Source of the DNA: Lotus japonicus
Taxonomy: Eukaryota; Streptophyta; Magnoliopsida; Fabales; Fabaceae
NCBI RefSeq assembly: GCF_012489685.1
Contig: NC_080044.1
Coordinates: forward strand, 58,519,507 to 58,583,506
DNA: 64,000 nucleotides
Direction of reading: 5' to 3'
Translations under genes and position numbers: made by a program
The notes under the pieces: model-generated
Database searches by the model: none
Seen by the model: only the letters and a program-made list of their open reading frames with translations
What the model was told of the DNA's origin: nothing
Shown here: one piece after another, positions 26,401-37,401 of the stretch
Layout: each line of letters starts with the position of its first letter
Numbering within the stretch: position 1 is the stretch's first letter

Positions 26401-29400
26401 TGTTAGATGCGGCCGCTCAAGAACATCAAATTCTCGACACAGTTTGCAATGAAAAGATCATACCTCATGCTACAAGTTGCGAAATTTCAGTCTGATTGAG
26501 GCCACGCGGAGCTAACTTAACGTGCTACAACTTTAAAAAAGAACTTTTGTGAAGTTTCAACTTTTAGGAGGGTCCCGCGATTGTCGGAAGCTGTTAGATG
26601 CGGCCGCTCAAGAACATCAAATTATCGACACAGTCTGCAATGAAAGGATCACACCTCAGGCTACAAGTCGTGAAATTTCAGTCTGATTGAGGCCTCGCGG
26701 AGCTAACGTAACGAGCTACAACTTTGAAAAAGAAATTTTGTGAAGTTTCGAATTTTTGGAGGGTCCCGCGATTGTCGGAAGTTGTTAGATGCGGCCGCTC
26801 AAGAACATCAAATTCTCGACACAGTCTGCAATGAAAGGATCACACCTCATGCTACAAGTCGCGAAATTTCAGTCTGATTGAGTCCTCGCGGAGCTAACGT
26901 AACGAGCTACAACTTTGAAAAAGAACTTTTGTGAAGTTTCGACTTTTGGGAGGGTCCCGCGATTGTCGGAAGCTGTTAGATGCGGCCGCTCAAGAACATC
27001 AAATTATCGACACAGTCTGCAATGAAAGGATCACACCTCAGGCTACAAGTCGCGAAATTTCAGTCTGATTGAGTCCAAGCGGAGCTAACTTAACGAGCTA
27101 CAACTTTGAAAACTAAATTTTGTGAAGTTTCGACTTTTAGGAGTGTCCCGCGATTGTCGTAAGCTGTGAGATGGTGTTGCTCAAGAACATCAATTTCTCG
27201 ACACTGTCTGCAATGAAAGGATCACACCTCAGGCTACAAGTTGCGAAATTTCAGTCTGATTGAGGCCACGCGGAGCTAACTTAACGTGCTACAACTTTAA
27301 AAAAGAACTTTTGTGAAGTTTCAACTTTTAGGAGGGTCCCGCGATTGTCGGAAGCTGTTAGATGCGGCCGCTCAAGAACATCAAATTATCGACACAGTCT
27401 GCAATGAAAGGATCACACCGCAGGCTACAAGTCGCGAAATTTCAGTCTGATTGAGGCCTCGCGGAGCTAACGTAACGAGCTACAACTTTGAAAAAGAAAT
27501 TTTGTGAAGTTTCGAATTTTTGGAGGGTCCCGCGATTGTCGGAAGTTGTTAGATGCGGCCGCTCAAGAACATCAAATTCTCTACACAGTCTGCAATGAAA
27601 GGATCACACCTCATGCTACAAGTCGCGAAATTTCAGTCTGATTGAGTCCTCGCGGAGCTAACGTAACGAGCTACAACTTTGAAAAAGAACTTTTGTGAAG
27701 TTTCGACTTTTGGGAGGGTCCCGAGATTGTCGGAAGCTGTTAGATGCGGCTGCTCAAGAACATCAAATTATCGACACAGTCTGCAATGAAAGGATCACAC
27801 CTCAGGCTACAAGTCGCGAAATTTCAGTCTGATTGAGTCCAAGCGGAGCTAACTTAACGAGCTACAACTTTGAAAACTAAATTTTGTGAAGTTTCGACTT
27901 TTAGGAGTGTCCCGCGATTGTCGTAAGCTGTGAGATGGTGTTGCTCAAGAACATCAATTTCTCGACACTGTCTGCAATGAAAGGATCACACCTCAGGCTA
28001 CAAGTTGCGAAATTTCAGTCTGATTGAGGCCACGCGGAGCTAACTTAACGTGCTACAACTTTAAAAAAGAACTTTTGTGAAGTATCGACTTTTAGGAGGG
28101 TCCCGCGATTGTCGGAAGCTGTTAGATGCGGCCGCTTAAGAACTTCAAATTATCGACACAGTGTGCAATGAAAGGATCACACCTCAGGCTACAAGTCGTG
28201 AAATTTCAGTCTGATTGAGGCCTCGCGGAGCTAACGTAACGAGCTACAACTTTGAAAAAGAAATTTTGTGAAGTTTCGACTTTTGGGAGGGTCCCGCGAT
28301 TGTCGGAAGTTGTTAGATGCGGCCGCTCAAGAACATCAAATTCTCGACACAGTTTGCAATGAAAGGATCACACCTCATGCTACAAGTTGCGAAATTTCAG
28401 TCTGATTGAGGCCACGCGGAGCTAACTTAACGTGCTACAACTTTAAAAAAGAACTTTTGTGAAGTTTCAACTTTTAGGAGGGTCCCGCGATTGTCGAAAG
28501 CTGTTAGATGCGGCCGCTCAAGAACATCAAATTATCGACACAGTATGCAATGAAAGGATCACACCTCAGGCTACAAGTCGCGAAATTTCGGTCTGATTGA
28601 GGCCTCGCGGAGCTAACGTAACGAGCTACAACTTTGAAAAAGAAATTTTGTGAAGTTTCGAATTTTTGGAGGGTCCCGCGATTGTCGGAAGTTGTTAGAT
28701 GCGGCCGCTCAAGAACATCAAATTCTCGACACAGTCTGCAATGAAAGGATCACACCTCAGGCTACAAGTCGCGAAATTTCAGTCTGATTGAGTCCAAGCG
28801 GAGCTAACTTAACGAGCTACGACTTTGAAAACTAAATTTTGTGAAGTTTCGACTTTAAGGAGTGTCCCGCGATTGTCGGAAGCTGTGAGATGGTGCTGCT
28901 CAAGAACATCAATTTCTCGACACTGTCTGCAATGAAAGGATCACACCTCATGCTACAAGTTGCGAAATTTCAGTCTGATTGAGGCCACGCGGAGCTAACT
29001 TAACGTGCTAAAACTTTAAAAAAGAACTTTTGTGAAGATTCAACTTTTAGGAGGGTCCCGCGATTGTCGGAAGTTGTTAGATGCGGCCGCTCAAGAACAT
29101 CAAATTCTCGACACAGTCTGCAATGAAAGGATCACACCTCATGCTACAAGTCGCGAAATTTCAGTCTGATTGAGTCCTCGCGGAGCTAACATAACGAGCT
29201 ACAACTTTGAAAAAGAACTTTTGTGAAGTTTCGACTTTTGGGAGGGTCCCGAGATTGTCGGAAGCTGTTAGATGCGGCCGCTCAAGAACATCAAATTATC
29301 GACACAGTCTGCAATGAAAGGATCACACCTCAGGCTACAAGTCGCGAAATTTCAGTCTGATTGAGTCCAAGCGGAGCTAACTTAACGAGCTACAACTTTG

Positions 29401-30394
29401 AAAACTAAATTTTGTGAAGTTTCGACTTTTAGGAGTGTCCCGCGATTGTCGTAAGCTGTGAGATGGTGTTGCTCAAGAACATCAATTTCTCGACACTGTC
29501 TGCAATGAAAGGATCACACCTCAGGCTACAAGTTGCGAAATTTCAGTCTGATTGAGGCCACGCGGAGCTAACTTAACGTGCTACAACTTTAAAAAAGAAC
29601 TTTTGTGAAGTTTCGACTTTTAGGAGGGTCCCGCGATTGTCGGAAGCTGTTAGATGCGGCCGCTCAAGAACTTCAAATTATCGACACAGTCTGCAATGAA
29701 AGGATCACACCTCAGGCTACAAGTCGCGAAATTTCAGTCTGATTGAGGCCTCGCGGAGCTAACGTAACGAGCTACAACTTTGAAAAAGAAATTTTGTGAA
29801 GTTTCGAATTTTTGGAGGGTCCCGCGATTGTCGGAAGTTGTTAGATGCGGCCGCTCAAGAACATCAAATTCTCGACACAGTCTGCAATGAAAGGATCACA
29901 CCTCAGGCTACAAGTCGCGAAATTTCAGTCTGATTGAGTCCAAGCGGAGCTAACTTAACGAGCTACAAATTTGAAAACTAAATTTTGTGAAGTTTCGACT
30001 TTTAGGAGTGTCCCGCGATTGTCGTAAGCTGTGAGATGGTGTTGCTCAAAAACATCAATTTCTCGACACTGTCTGCAATGAAAGGATCACACCTCAGGCT
30101 ACAAGTTGCGAAATTTCAGTCTGATTGAGGCCACGCGGAGCTAACTTAACGTGCTACAACTTTAAAAAAGAACTTTTGTGAAGTTTCGACTTTTAGGAGG
30201 GTCCCGCGATTGTCGGAAGCTGTTAGATGCGGCCGCTCAAGAACTTCAAATTATCGAAACAGTGTGCAATGAAAGGATCACACCTCAGGCTACAAGTCGT
30301 GAAATTTCAGTCTGATTGAGGCCTCGCGGAGCTAACGTAACGAGCTACAACTTTGAAAAAGAAATTTTGTGAAGTTTCGACTTTTCGGAGGGTC

Positions 30395-30399
30395 CCGCG
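30395..30399. repeat. Left target-site duplication (CCGCG)
   Basis: The five bases CCGCG directly precede the TGTAAGG start of the outer LTR. The same five bases follow its terminal TTACA at 38654-38658. Removing the element and one copy restores an ordinary CCCGCGATTGTCGG satellite unit, so the array was continuous before insertion. A 5-bp duplication is typical of LTR retrotransposon integrase. Confidence 0.95.
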
Positions 30400-31935
30400 T
30401 GTAAGGCCCAAGTTTTTAAGCTTATGCTAAGTGAATAAACTTCTTATTCACGATTAGGGTTGATGTAATGTGAAGGGAAACCTGAACGAAAGTTATTTAA
30501 ATGAAATATATTTATGAAGGAGAAAGTTCAGGAAAAGTTCAAGGATTGCATAAGGATCGATAAAAGTTATAGCACGATCGTTTTACGCTTAAACCTAGGT
30601 CAGAAACCCTAGTATATAGCTAGATTTCACTTTTAGGCACGTTGGCAGTTAATTCCAAAAATCTTCAGAGTAATATTAGAATTTCTCTTTTTCCATATAT
30701 CAACATCGTTTCGAGGCGAAACTCTAGGATCTACGAACGTCCGATTCCGATCATCGAAAGTTTGCCGAAACCGAATCCCTGGTTTTTCAAAACCCTAGAA
30801 TTCAACCGTCAATGAAGACTTTTTCTATTCAAAGCTTCAAATGAATATTCTACACGCGTACACCCATTTCTCTTGATGATTTCAATCTTTCTTCAGAAGG
30901 AAGTTTTCCATTCCGACATTCGATGCAAAAAGCAACTTATCGGGTAAAATAATTTTACACCGACTTTGCATCGACTTTGCATTAGTTGCCAAAAATACAA
31001 GGAGACATCTTGTTAGTTTTGGAATTCTTTCGCCAAAACATATCTTTTAATTCATGAAGAATGACGCCGGAAAAATCAGATTCGCGAAACTTTCATTTTC
31101 CCGCGAATTACCATTTTCTATATATAGCCAAGAAAGGAAGAAAAAACACAATTTTCCACCATTTTCCCCACCCAAACCCGCGGCCAAGAACAAGGAAGAA
31201 GGAGGAGGTGATTTTGTTCAATCTTTGCTTGATCGTTGATCCGATAGTTTCTACTTCAAGGCTTCGAGGTATAGTCGCTAATCCTTACCTCTGATCGCTT
31301 TTTCCATAGCTTTTCTGTAGAGTTTTCTGAGCTGATAGTTTATGGGTTTTTGCAAAACTATCCTGAAAATTTCATTTCTGATTCTAAACCTCTTCCTTAT
31401 GTGCCCAAGATCACTTCTGCCGGGTTAGATTTTCCGTTATGTCGCCGGAATTCCGCCGGGATCAATTTTAGCCCAAAATACCCATTTTTAGAGTTTTTGG
31501 TGTAAAGCTTCAACCTTTAGGCTGAGAACTATCGCTTTAGCTTAGTGCTAGTAGGATTAGTTGTCATAAACGTCGTTAGTAACGTCCCTGCAAAATTTAG
31601 TTTTTGGGATTTCAGTTTTGAAATTTCTAAGTTAAAAATCATGACCAAAATACCCCTGCGACAGTTTTCGATCCGATAATTTTTCCGAGTTTAGAATACC
31701 CTTAGTTACGGCTTATGAGAGCATAGGAACCAAGTTTGATCGAAGAAAAATCGAATCCCACAATTACCAATAGTGGCCGAACCCTATTCAGGGGGAAGGA
31801 GGAAATTTCCTTTTCCGAAAACTCGTTCTTTCGCGCTAGATTATCGTACCTTAGAGTATAGATTACCTCGAGTAACCTTAGTAAGTATCGATAGCTTAGT
31901 TTCCGATAGATTCTGATAGTATTCTGTGGTTTAAG
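30400..31935 (+). repeat. Family A LTR, 5' part
   Basis: Starts TGTAAGGCCCAAG and aligns nearly end to end with 49118-50636, with scattered substitutions and small indels such as an extra CATCGACTTTG near 30967. Similarity stops just after TTCTGTGGTTT, which marks the deletion junction to within about 10 bp. Stop-rich, with no protein domain. Confidence 0.85.
31119..31126 (+). promoter_or_regulatory. Candidate TATA box of LTR A
   Basis: TATATATA followed by GCCAAGAAAGGAAG. The same box and downstream sequence are kept in the second A copy at 49825-49832, while nearby bases differ. This fits an LTR promoter with transcription starting about 30 bp downstream. Inferred from position and conservation only. 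Confidence 0.5.
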
Positions 31936-32816
31936 GTTGGACTTGGGTCGGGCTTGTGGAAAACCAAACCCTAGCCCACTTGTGGGTTGCATGGGATTTT
32001 AGTCAAGGGGGGGAAACCCTATTCTTTCACAATCAGAAAACAGAGATACACTACAGCACCTTCACATGAAAAACAAAGAGAGAGCAGAAGAGAGAAAAGA
32101 GAGAACGTGTGAGAGAAGAGAAGGGAGCCGCCGCCCAAGCCACCACCATTGTCGCAGGTCGCGCGTGGGAGAAGAGGAGAGAAACCAGAACCTTGCTCTT
32201 CACTTTCATCTTTTCTTCAAGCCTAAGGACAAAGGTAAGGGCTGGTCCTAGGAGGGGTAGATTATAGGGATCTTTGCCATGCTTTACCATGAATCATATT
32301 GAGTTGTAGATGTTTTTCTCATGAGGTTTGTGTGATGTGCTTGCTGGAAATTTATCATGAAGCTATGTATGGCTATGCTGTAATTATTATCTCTCTTATG
32401 AACATAAGACAATATGCCAAATGAATGGTAGTTGCCACGGGAACTGTACAGAAGAAGGGTAGTTTATCTAGGTAGTATAGCCATGTTTTGTTGATTTTGA
32501 GGGCTGTTCCATTACGTTCTGCTATTGTGTTTGCTGCTGGAAATTTGTACCATGAAATACATGCCTAATAACCTTCAATTAATGTGCTTGCTATTGTGCT
32601 ATGATCTCATGCATAAATCCCATGACGACTTGCTAATTTTGGACCATGTTATGCTTGTTTTCAACATGACTATAGTGAATATTTGAGTTCTGGAAATTTA
32701 AGCATGATATATGATATATGATATGTGGTTCTTGCTGCTGGAATATGGTTTAAAACTCTGGGACTGGAATGGTTGAAAAATTAATTTGAAGGCAAAAGTA
32801 TCTCTGCCAGTTTCCT

Positions 32817-33178
32817 GTACTGGACAGCGAGTTTCGGAGCTTAATATCACCTAATTCGGGGTCTCAAATGAAAAAGGGATAAACTGGAAAATTGTAGATT
32901 TTCGAATTGGCTTTCTATGCATATAAAGAACATAATTTTTGGTCTAGTAATGAGGTCTGGAGGTCGATCTTAGTGACTGTTGCACCTGCTGTTCTTCCAG
33001 TACCGGACAGCAAGTTTTAAGGCCTAATATCACCTAATTCTAGATCTCAAATGGAAAAGTGATAAACTATAACAGTGTAGAGTTTCGAATTATCTTTCCA
33101 TTCATGTATCACGTGAAATTTGTGGCTAAGTATTGCGGTCTGTAGATCAGTTTTAGTACACGCTGCACCTGTTGTCCA
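32817..33178 (+). repeat. Diverged two-copy tandem repeat (about 183 bp) inside LTR B
   Basis: GGACAGCGAGTTTCGGAGC near 32822 is matched by GGACAGCAAGTTTTAAGGC near 33005. Each is followed by TAATATCACCTAATTC, a TCTCAAATGRAAAAG block, a TTTCGAATTnnCTTTC block, and GCACCTGYTGTYC at the end. The copies are clearly diverged. Confidence 0.75.
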
Positions 33179-33585
33179 AAAACACTAAATTTGAGAAATT
33201 GTTGGAAATGATAGTAACATGTGATTAGGGACATTTGTGAGATTTTTATATGATGATATCTGTAAACTGAGCCTCTGGAATTTGTAAATAATTTGTGAAT
33301 TTGGGAGGCCCTGATTATTTCTATGCTTTGCATGAAGTTTAGTTGTGACTTGTTTAGGAGGTCCCTCACCCAGCTGTAATTCCTCCTAGTGTGACTGTTA
33401 TTTCTTGATGTTGTAATCTGATATGATATTAACTCATAAGACTCTAGGATTGACATTAGAGCCTTAAACACCAAGAGAATGAATTTATAACTCGCTTGCA
33501 AGTGAAATTAATTAATTTACGGACATAGGTCGGGTAGACTATGGTCCATGAGAACGATGGGCTTGCACGCGAGGGAGATTTTGGG

Positions 33586-33706
33586 TCGACTGCGGTCACC
33601 CGTGATTTTTGTGGATCATTGCGGCTCCACGTGTTTGGTTGACTGCGGTCACCGTGATTTTTGTGGATCATTGCGGCTCCACGTGTTTGGTTGACTGCGG
33701 TCACCG
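33586..33706 (+). repeat. 53-bp tandem repeat inside LTR B
   Basis: Two full units and a partial third, each beginning GACTGCGGTCAC and running through GTGATTTTTGTGGATC and GCGGCTCCACGTG. The same units occur in the 3' LTR at about 37553-37674, so the repeat predates this insertion. Confidence 0.85.
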
Positions 33707-33915
33707 TGATTACCGTGCCTCTGCGGAAGCACGAAGATGGCCATGGAAGTGTTTGGCGGGTTGTGTGAAGTGAGATTCCGTTAGTAACTGACTCTTTCCC
33801 ATAAAAGACATATAATGTACTTATATTATATATGTTGTTGTTGATTTTGTCATTATCATTCTTTTTGTTGGACCTGACCCTGCTTGTTTGCTATGTGTTT
33901 ATTTGGGGGGGGTAG

Positions 33916-34032
33916 ATGGTCGTGAAGATAATGGCGATGACTCATTCTTGGGAGTTGATGCTACGTGACGTGCCAATACCGGAGGACGACTACACTTCAG
34001 AGGAAGAGGAAGAGGAAGAGGCTAAGGAATAG
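33916..34032 (+). CDS. Short acidic reading frame inside LTR B (38 codons), function unknown
   Basis: ATG to TAG frame encoding 38 residues. It ends in a strongly acidic run: a PEDDY segment, then seven glutamates in a row, then AKE. The copy in the 3' LTR is 36 residues because of a 6-bp contraction that keeps the frame. The other LTR family (A) also has acidic coding-like sequence at a similar place, 150 to 700 bp before the LTR 3' end. I do not recognise a family. It may be the conserved tail of a larger LTR-encoded protein, or only purine-rich repeat sequence that happens to be open. Translation is unproven. Confidence 0.25.
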   Translation: MVVKIMAMTHSWELMLRDVPIPEDDYTSEEEEEEEAKE

Positions 34033-34367
34033 GGTTTGGGTTGAGAGTCTTTTGTTTTCTGTTGGGGTTGAGAGTTTCCGAAGTGTTGGTATCGCACAAT
34101 TTTATTGCTTAAATTCGAATGAACAAGTTTTGATGTAATCTTTATTTTCATTCAGGCCTTTGATTCGTACTCTTTACAGTTGGTTATTTAAAAAGTTTTA
34201 CGATGTTGGTTACTTCCGCGTGTTTTTGGAAAGGTTATGTTTCAAGAGTTTTCGTAAAATGAAAGGTTTGTCATTAATTGAAGATTAATTAATTGAACGA
34301 CGAAAATTCCTTGTGAAAATGGATATTCGGTTTTCCGTGACGCACGAGAAATCGGGGCGTTACATTG

Positions 34368-34379
34368 TGGTATCAGAGC
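34368..34379 (+). other. Primer-binding site, element B
   Basis: TGGTATCAGAGC lies three bases after the LTR end. It is complementary to the 3' end of plant initiator methionine tRNA, the usual minus-strand primer for Tekay/Del gypsy elements. The same site is in the second element at 53216-53227. Confidence 0.9.
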
Positions 34380-34605
34380 TCCGGTTGAGAAACCAGAGCA
34401 CTAAGGGTTTTGGGTTTACGAGTTTCCGAACTCGTTGGTGTTTTTGTTTTTGTTAAAGATGTTTTCAAAGCTTCACTGTGAGATTGGGTAGACTTGTTTG
34501 CTAAGATGTTTGCTTGGCTGTGAGATTGTCTGTAGTTAGTATCATTGCCGTGATACTTGAGACTAAGTGTTTGATTATATTAAGATGTTTGAACTCTGAG
34601 ATCGA

Positions 34606-37365
34606 TTGATGGAATGTCAATCGAAGGAAGAGTGGGCTTTGGAATCCCTTTTGCGCCCCAAGGTGTACGCCTGTGTGCGTTTGTGTGCACCTGTGCTATT
34701 GGTAAAGAAGAAGGATGGGAAGTCCAGATTGTGTGTGGATTACCGGCAGCTGAATAAGGTGACAGTGAAGAACCGATATCCGATGCCTCGGATAGACGAC
34801 TTGATGGATCAACTTAGAGGAGCGGTGATCTTCTCGAAGATAGACCTTAAGTCAGGATACCATCAGATCCGAGTCAAGGAATCGGACATCCAGAAGACCG
34901 CATTCAGGACCCGATACGGGCATTATGAATACCTTGTGATGCCGTTTGGGGTTACTAATACACCCGCGGTGTTTATGGACTACATGAATAGAGTGTTCAG
35001 GCCATTCCTGGACAAGTTCGTGGTGGTGTTTATTGATGATATTTTGATTTACTCGAAGAGTAAGGAAGAACACGAAGAGCATTTGCGTCAAGTGCTAGGA
35101 GTATTGCGGGAGAAGGAGCTATATGCTAACGGCTCGAAGTGTGAATTCTGGATGGAGGAGGTGAAGTTCCTAGGTCATGTCATATCAAGTCAGGGTGTGG
35201 CTGTTGACCCTAGCAAGATCGAGACGATTCTGTCATGGGAGCAACCAAAGACAGCAAGCGACATCAGAAGCTTTGTTGGGCTTGCTGGCTACTATAGGCG
35301 ATTCGTCAAAGATTACGCAAAGTTGACTTCGCCGTTGACCCAGTTGACAAAGAAGAATCAACCGTTTGCGTGGACGGAGAAGTGTGAGGCTAGTTTCCAG
35401 GAGTTCAAGAAGCGGCTGACCACCGCGCCCATACTAGCTTTGCCTAAGGAAGGAGAACCTTATGACGTGTACTGTGATGCGTCACACAATGGTTTGGGTT
35501 GTGTAATGATGCAAGATAAGAAAGCAATTGCCTATGCTTCAAGGCAGTTGAAGACTCATGAGAAGAACTACCCCACACATGACTTGGAGTTGGCTGCCAT
35601 AGTTTATGCTCTCAAGATTTGGAGACACTACCTCTATGGCAGTACGTTCACGATCTACAGCGATCATAAGAGTTTAAAGTACTTATTTGATCAGAAGGAT
35701 CTGAACATGAGGCAGCGGAGGTGGATGGAATTCCTTCAGGACTATGAGTTCACTCTACAGTACCATCCGGGGAAAAACAATGTCGTAGCCGACGCTCTCA
35801 TTCGGAAGGCTATACATGTGTCCTCAATGATGGTCAAGGAGTTAGAACTGTTGGAGGCTTTCCGAGATCTGAGCTTGGACGTTAAGCTCGCACCAGGAAG
35901 ACTGAGTTTCGGAATGGTGACGGTGTCAAGTGGACTCTTGGAAGAGATCAAGACTAGACAAGAGACTGATGAAGGGATAGCTGAGTGGCGAGACCGTGTG
36001 ACTCAGGGAAAGGCACCAGAGTTCTCTATTGGGAACGACAATATTCTGCGATGCAAGGGACGGATATGTGTGCCTAACGATGTAGAGATGAGAAGATTGA
36101 TCCTAGATGAAGGGCACAAGAGTAGGTTGAGTATCCATCCCGGAATGAACAAGATGTATCAGGACTTGAAACTTCACTTCTGGTGGCCTGGGATGAAGAA
36201 GCAGGTTGCTGAGTATGTTTCTACTTGCTTGACATGTCAGAAAGCGAAGGTAGAGCATCAGAAGCCCGCAGGGAAGCTGCAACCACTAGATGTCCCAGAG
36301 TGGAAGTGGGACAGTATTTCTATGGACTTCGTGATGGCTTTACCTTTAACTCGGAGGAAGTTCGATGCAATTTGGGCTGTCGTTGATCGTTTGACAAAGA
36401 CCGCTCATTTTATCCCGATCAACCTGAAGTACAAGGTGGAGAAATTGGCGGAGATTTATGTGGCTGAGGTTGTGCGTCTGCATGGTGTATCGACCAGCAT
36501 CGTGTCAGACAGAGATCCGAGGTTTACCTCTCACTTTTGGGGAGCCTTACAGCAGGCCCTCGGAACTAAGTTGAGGTTGAGCTCTGCCTATCATCCCCAA
36601 ACCGATGGGCAGACAGAGAGGACAATCTAGTCGCTGGAAGATTTGCTACGGGCCTGTGTGTTGGATCACAAGGGCAGTTGGGATGAGATGCTGCCATTGA
36701 TCGAATTCACTTACAACAATAGTTTCCATGCGAGCATCGGCATGGCACCTTACGAAGCTTTGTACGGTCGGAGGTGTCGTACGCCCTTATGCTGGCATCA
36801 AGATGGAGAAAATTTGGTGATTGGCCCGGAATTGGTGCAACAGACCACCGAGGAAGTCAGGAGAATTCAGGAAAAGATGAGAACCGCGCAGAGTCGCCAA
36901 AAGAGTTACGCCGACAACCGACGAAAGGAGTTGGAATTTCAGGCCGGAGACCATGTCTTCTTGCGGGTTACCCCGATGACAGGTGTCGGAAGGGCAATCA
37001 AGTCCAAGAAGCTTACTCCGAAGTTTATTGGGTCGTACCAGATCACGGAGCGAGTTGGACCGGTGGCGTACAGGATCGCCCTACCACCGTTTCTATCCAA
37101 CATCCATGACGTTCTTCATGTGTCGCAGTTGCGAAAGTACATGGCAGATGATTCGCATGTGATTACGCCAGACGACATACAACTGAGAGATGATCTGACA
37201 ATGGAGGTGCCGCCCATCAAGATCGTCGACCGAAGTGTAAAGCGCTTAAGAAACAAGGAGGTGCCTTTAGTGAAGGTCGTGTGGAACCAAGAGACTGGTG
37301 ACGCGACCTGGGAGTTAGAGGATAAGATGCGGGAATCACACCCCGATTTATTTGTAAACCCTTAA
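34606..37365 (+). pseudogene. Gypsy pol remnant: RT, RNase H, integrase, chromodomain; one in-frame stop
   Basis: One frame from ATG 34606 to TAA at 37363, broken only by TAG at 36628-36630. The first 25 or so residues are not RT-like and reflect a deletion joining leader to RT, so gag, protease and the RT start are gone and the ATG is only nominal. RT has [20 protein letters not shown], motif A ([10 protein letters not shown]) and FIDD at residues 142-145. RNase H follows, with CDAS near 290. Integrase has an H-H-C-C finger (HKSR...CLTC) and a D574, D635, E671 triad with 35 residues between the last two, four codons before the stop. After the stop the frame continues through the integrase C-terminus to a chromodomain-like end (IVDRSVKRLRNKEVPLVKV, then TWE). 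The stop removes about 240 residues including the chromodomain. Nothing else in the frame is disrupted. Confidence 0.93.
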
Positions 37366-37387
37366 GTTTCGAGGGCGAAACTATTTT

Positions 37388-37400
37388 AAGGGGGGTGGTA
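37388..37400 (+). other. Polypurine tract, element B
   Basis: AAGGGGGGTGGTA one base before the TGTAAGG of the 3' LTR, and 23 bp after the pol stop. It is the usual plus-strand primer of an LTR retrotransposon. Confidence 0.9.
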
Positions 37401-37401
37401 T

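Larger units (their letters stand above)
1..30399 (+). repeat. 191-bp satellite array, left block (about 159 units)
   Basis: Head-to-tail tandem satellite. The anchor TGTGAAGTTT recurs at 11, 202, 393, 584 and 775, exactly 191 bp apart, and this register holds to the retrotransposon at 30400. Each unit has fixed blocks (TGTGAAGTTTCGACTT, CCCGCGATTGTCG, GAAAGGATCACACCTCA, GCGAAATTTCAGTCTGATTG) and variable sites that define subfamilies, for example AAAGAACTTTT against AAACTAAATTTT, GTTAGATGCGGCCGCTC against GAGATGGTGCTGCTC, and CAGGCTACAAG against CATGCTACAAG. Since 191 is not a multiple of three, a frame cannot stay open across units and no protein is expected. The size lies in the range usual for plant centromeric and pericentromeric satellites (known), but CENH3 binding cannot be read from sequence. 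The array continues past the left edge. Confidence 0.98.
31936..34364 (+). repeat. Family B 5' LTR, truncated at its 5' end
   Basis: Ends ...GGGGCGTTACA directly before the primer site. From 33550 it is nearly identical to the 3' LTR. The part from 31936 to about 33549 has no counterpart in the 3' LTR, which carries a deletion between about 37517 and the shared AGAACGATGGGC. The original LTR was therefore longer than 2.4 kb. It contains a two-copy 183-bp repeat, a 53-bp tandem repeat and a short acidic reading frame, listed separately. Confidence 0.85.

Noticed and set aside
1..30399. Possible CRISPR-like array, given regular spacing
   Set aside because: The entire 191-bp unit is repeated, with no short repeat plus unique spacer pattern, and the sequence is plant nuclear DNA.
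31702..33704. Several minus- and plus-strand frames of 60-130 codons in LTR A and LTR B
   Set aside because: They cover non-coding LTR sequence, have no recognisable domain, and are not kept in the other LTR copies.
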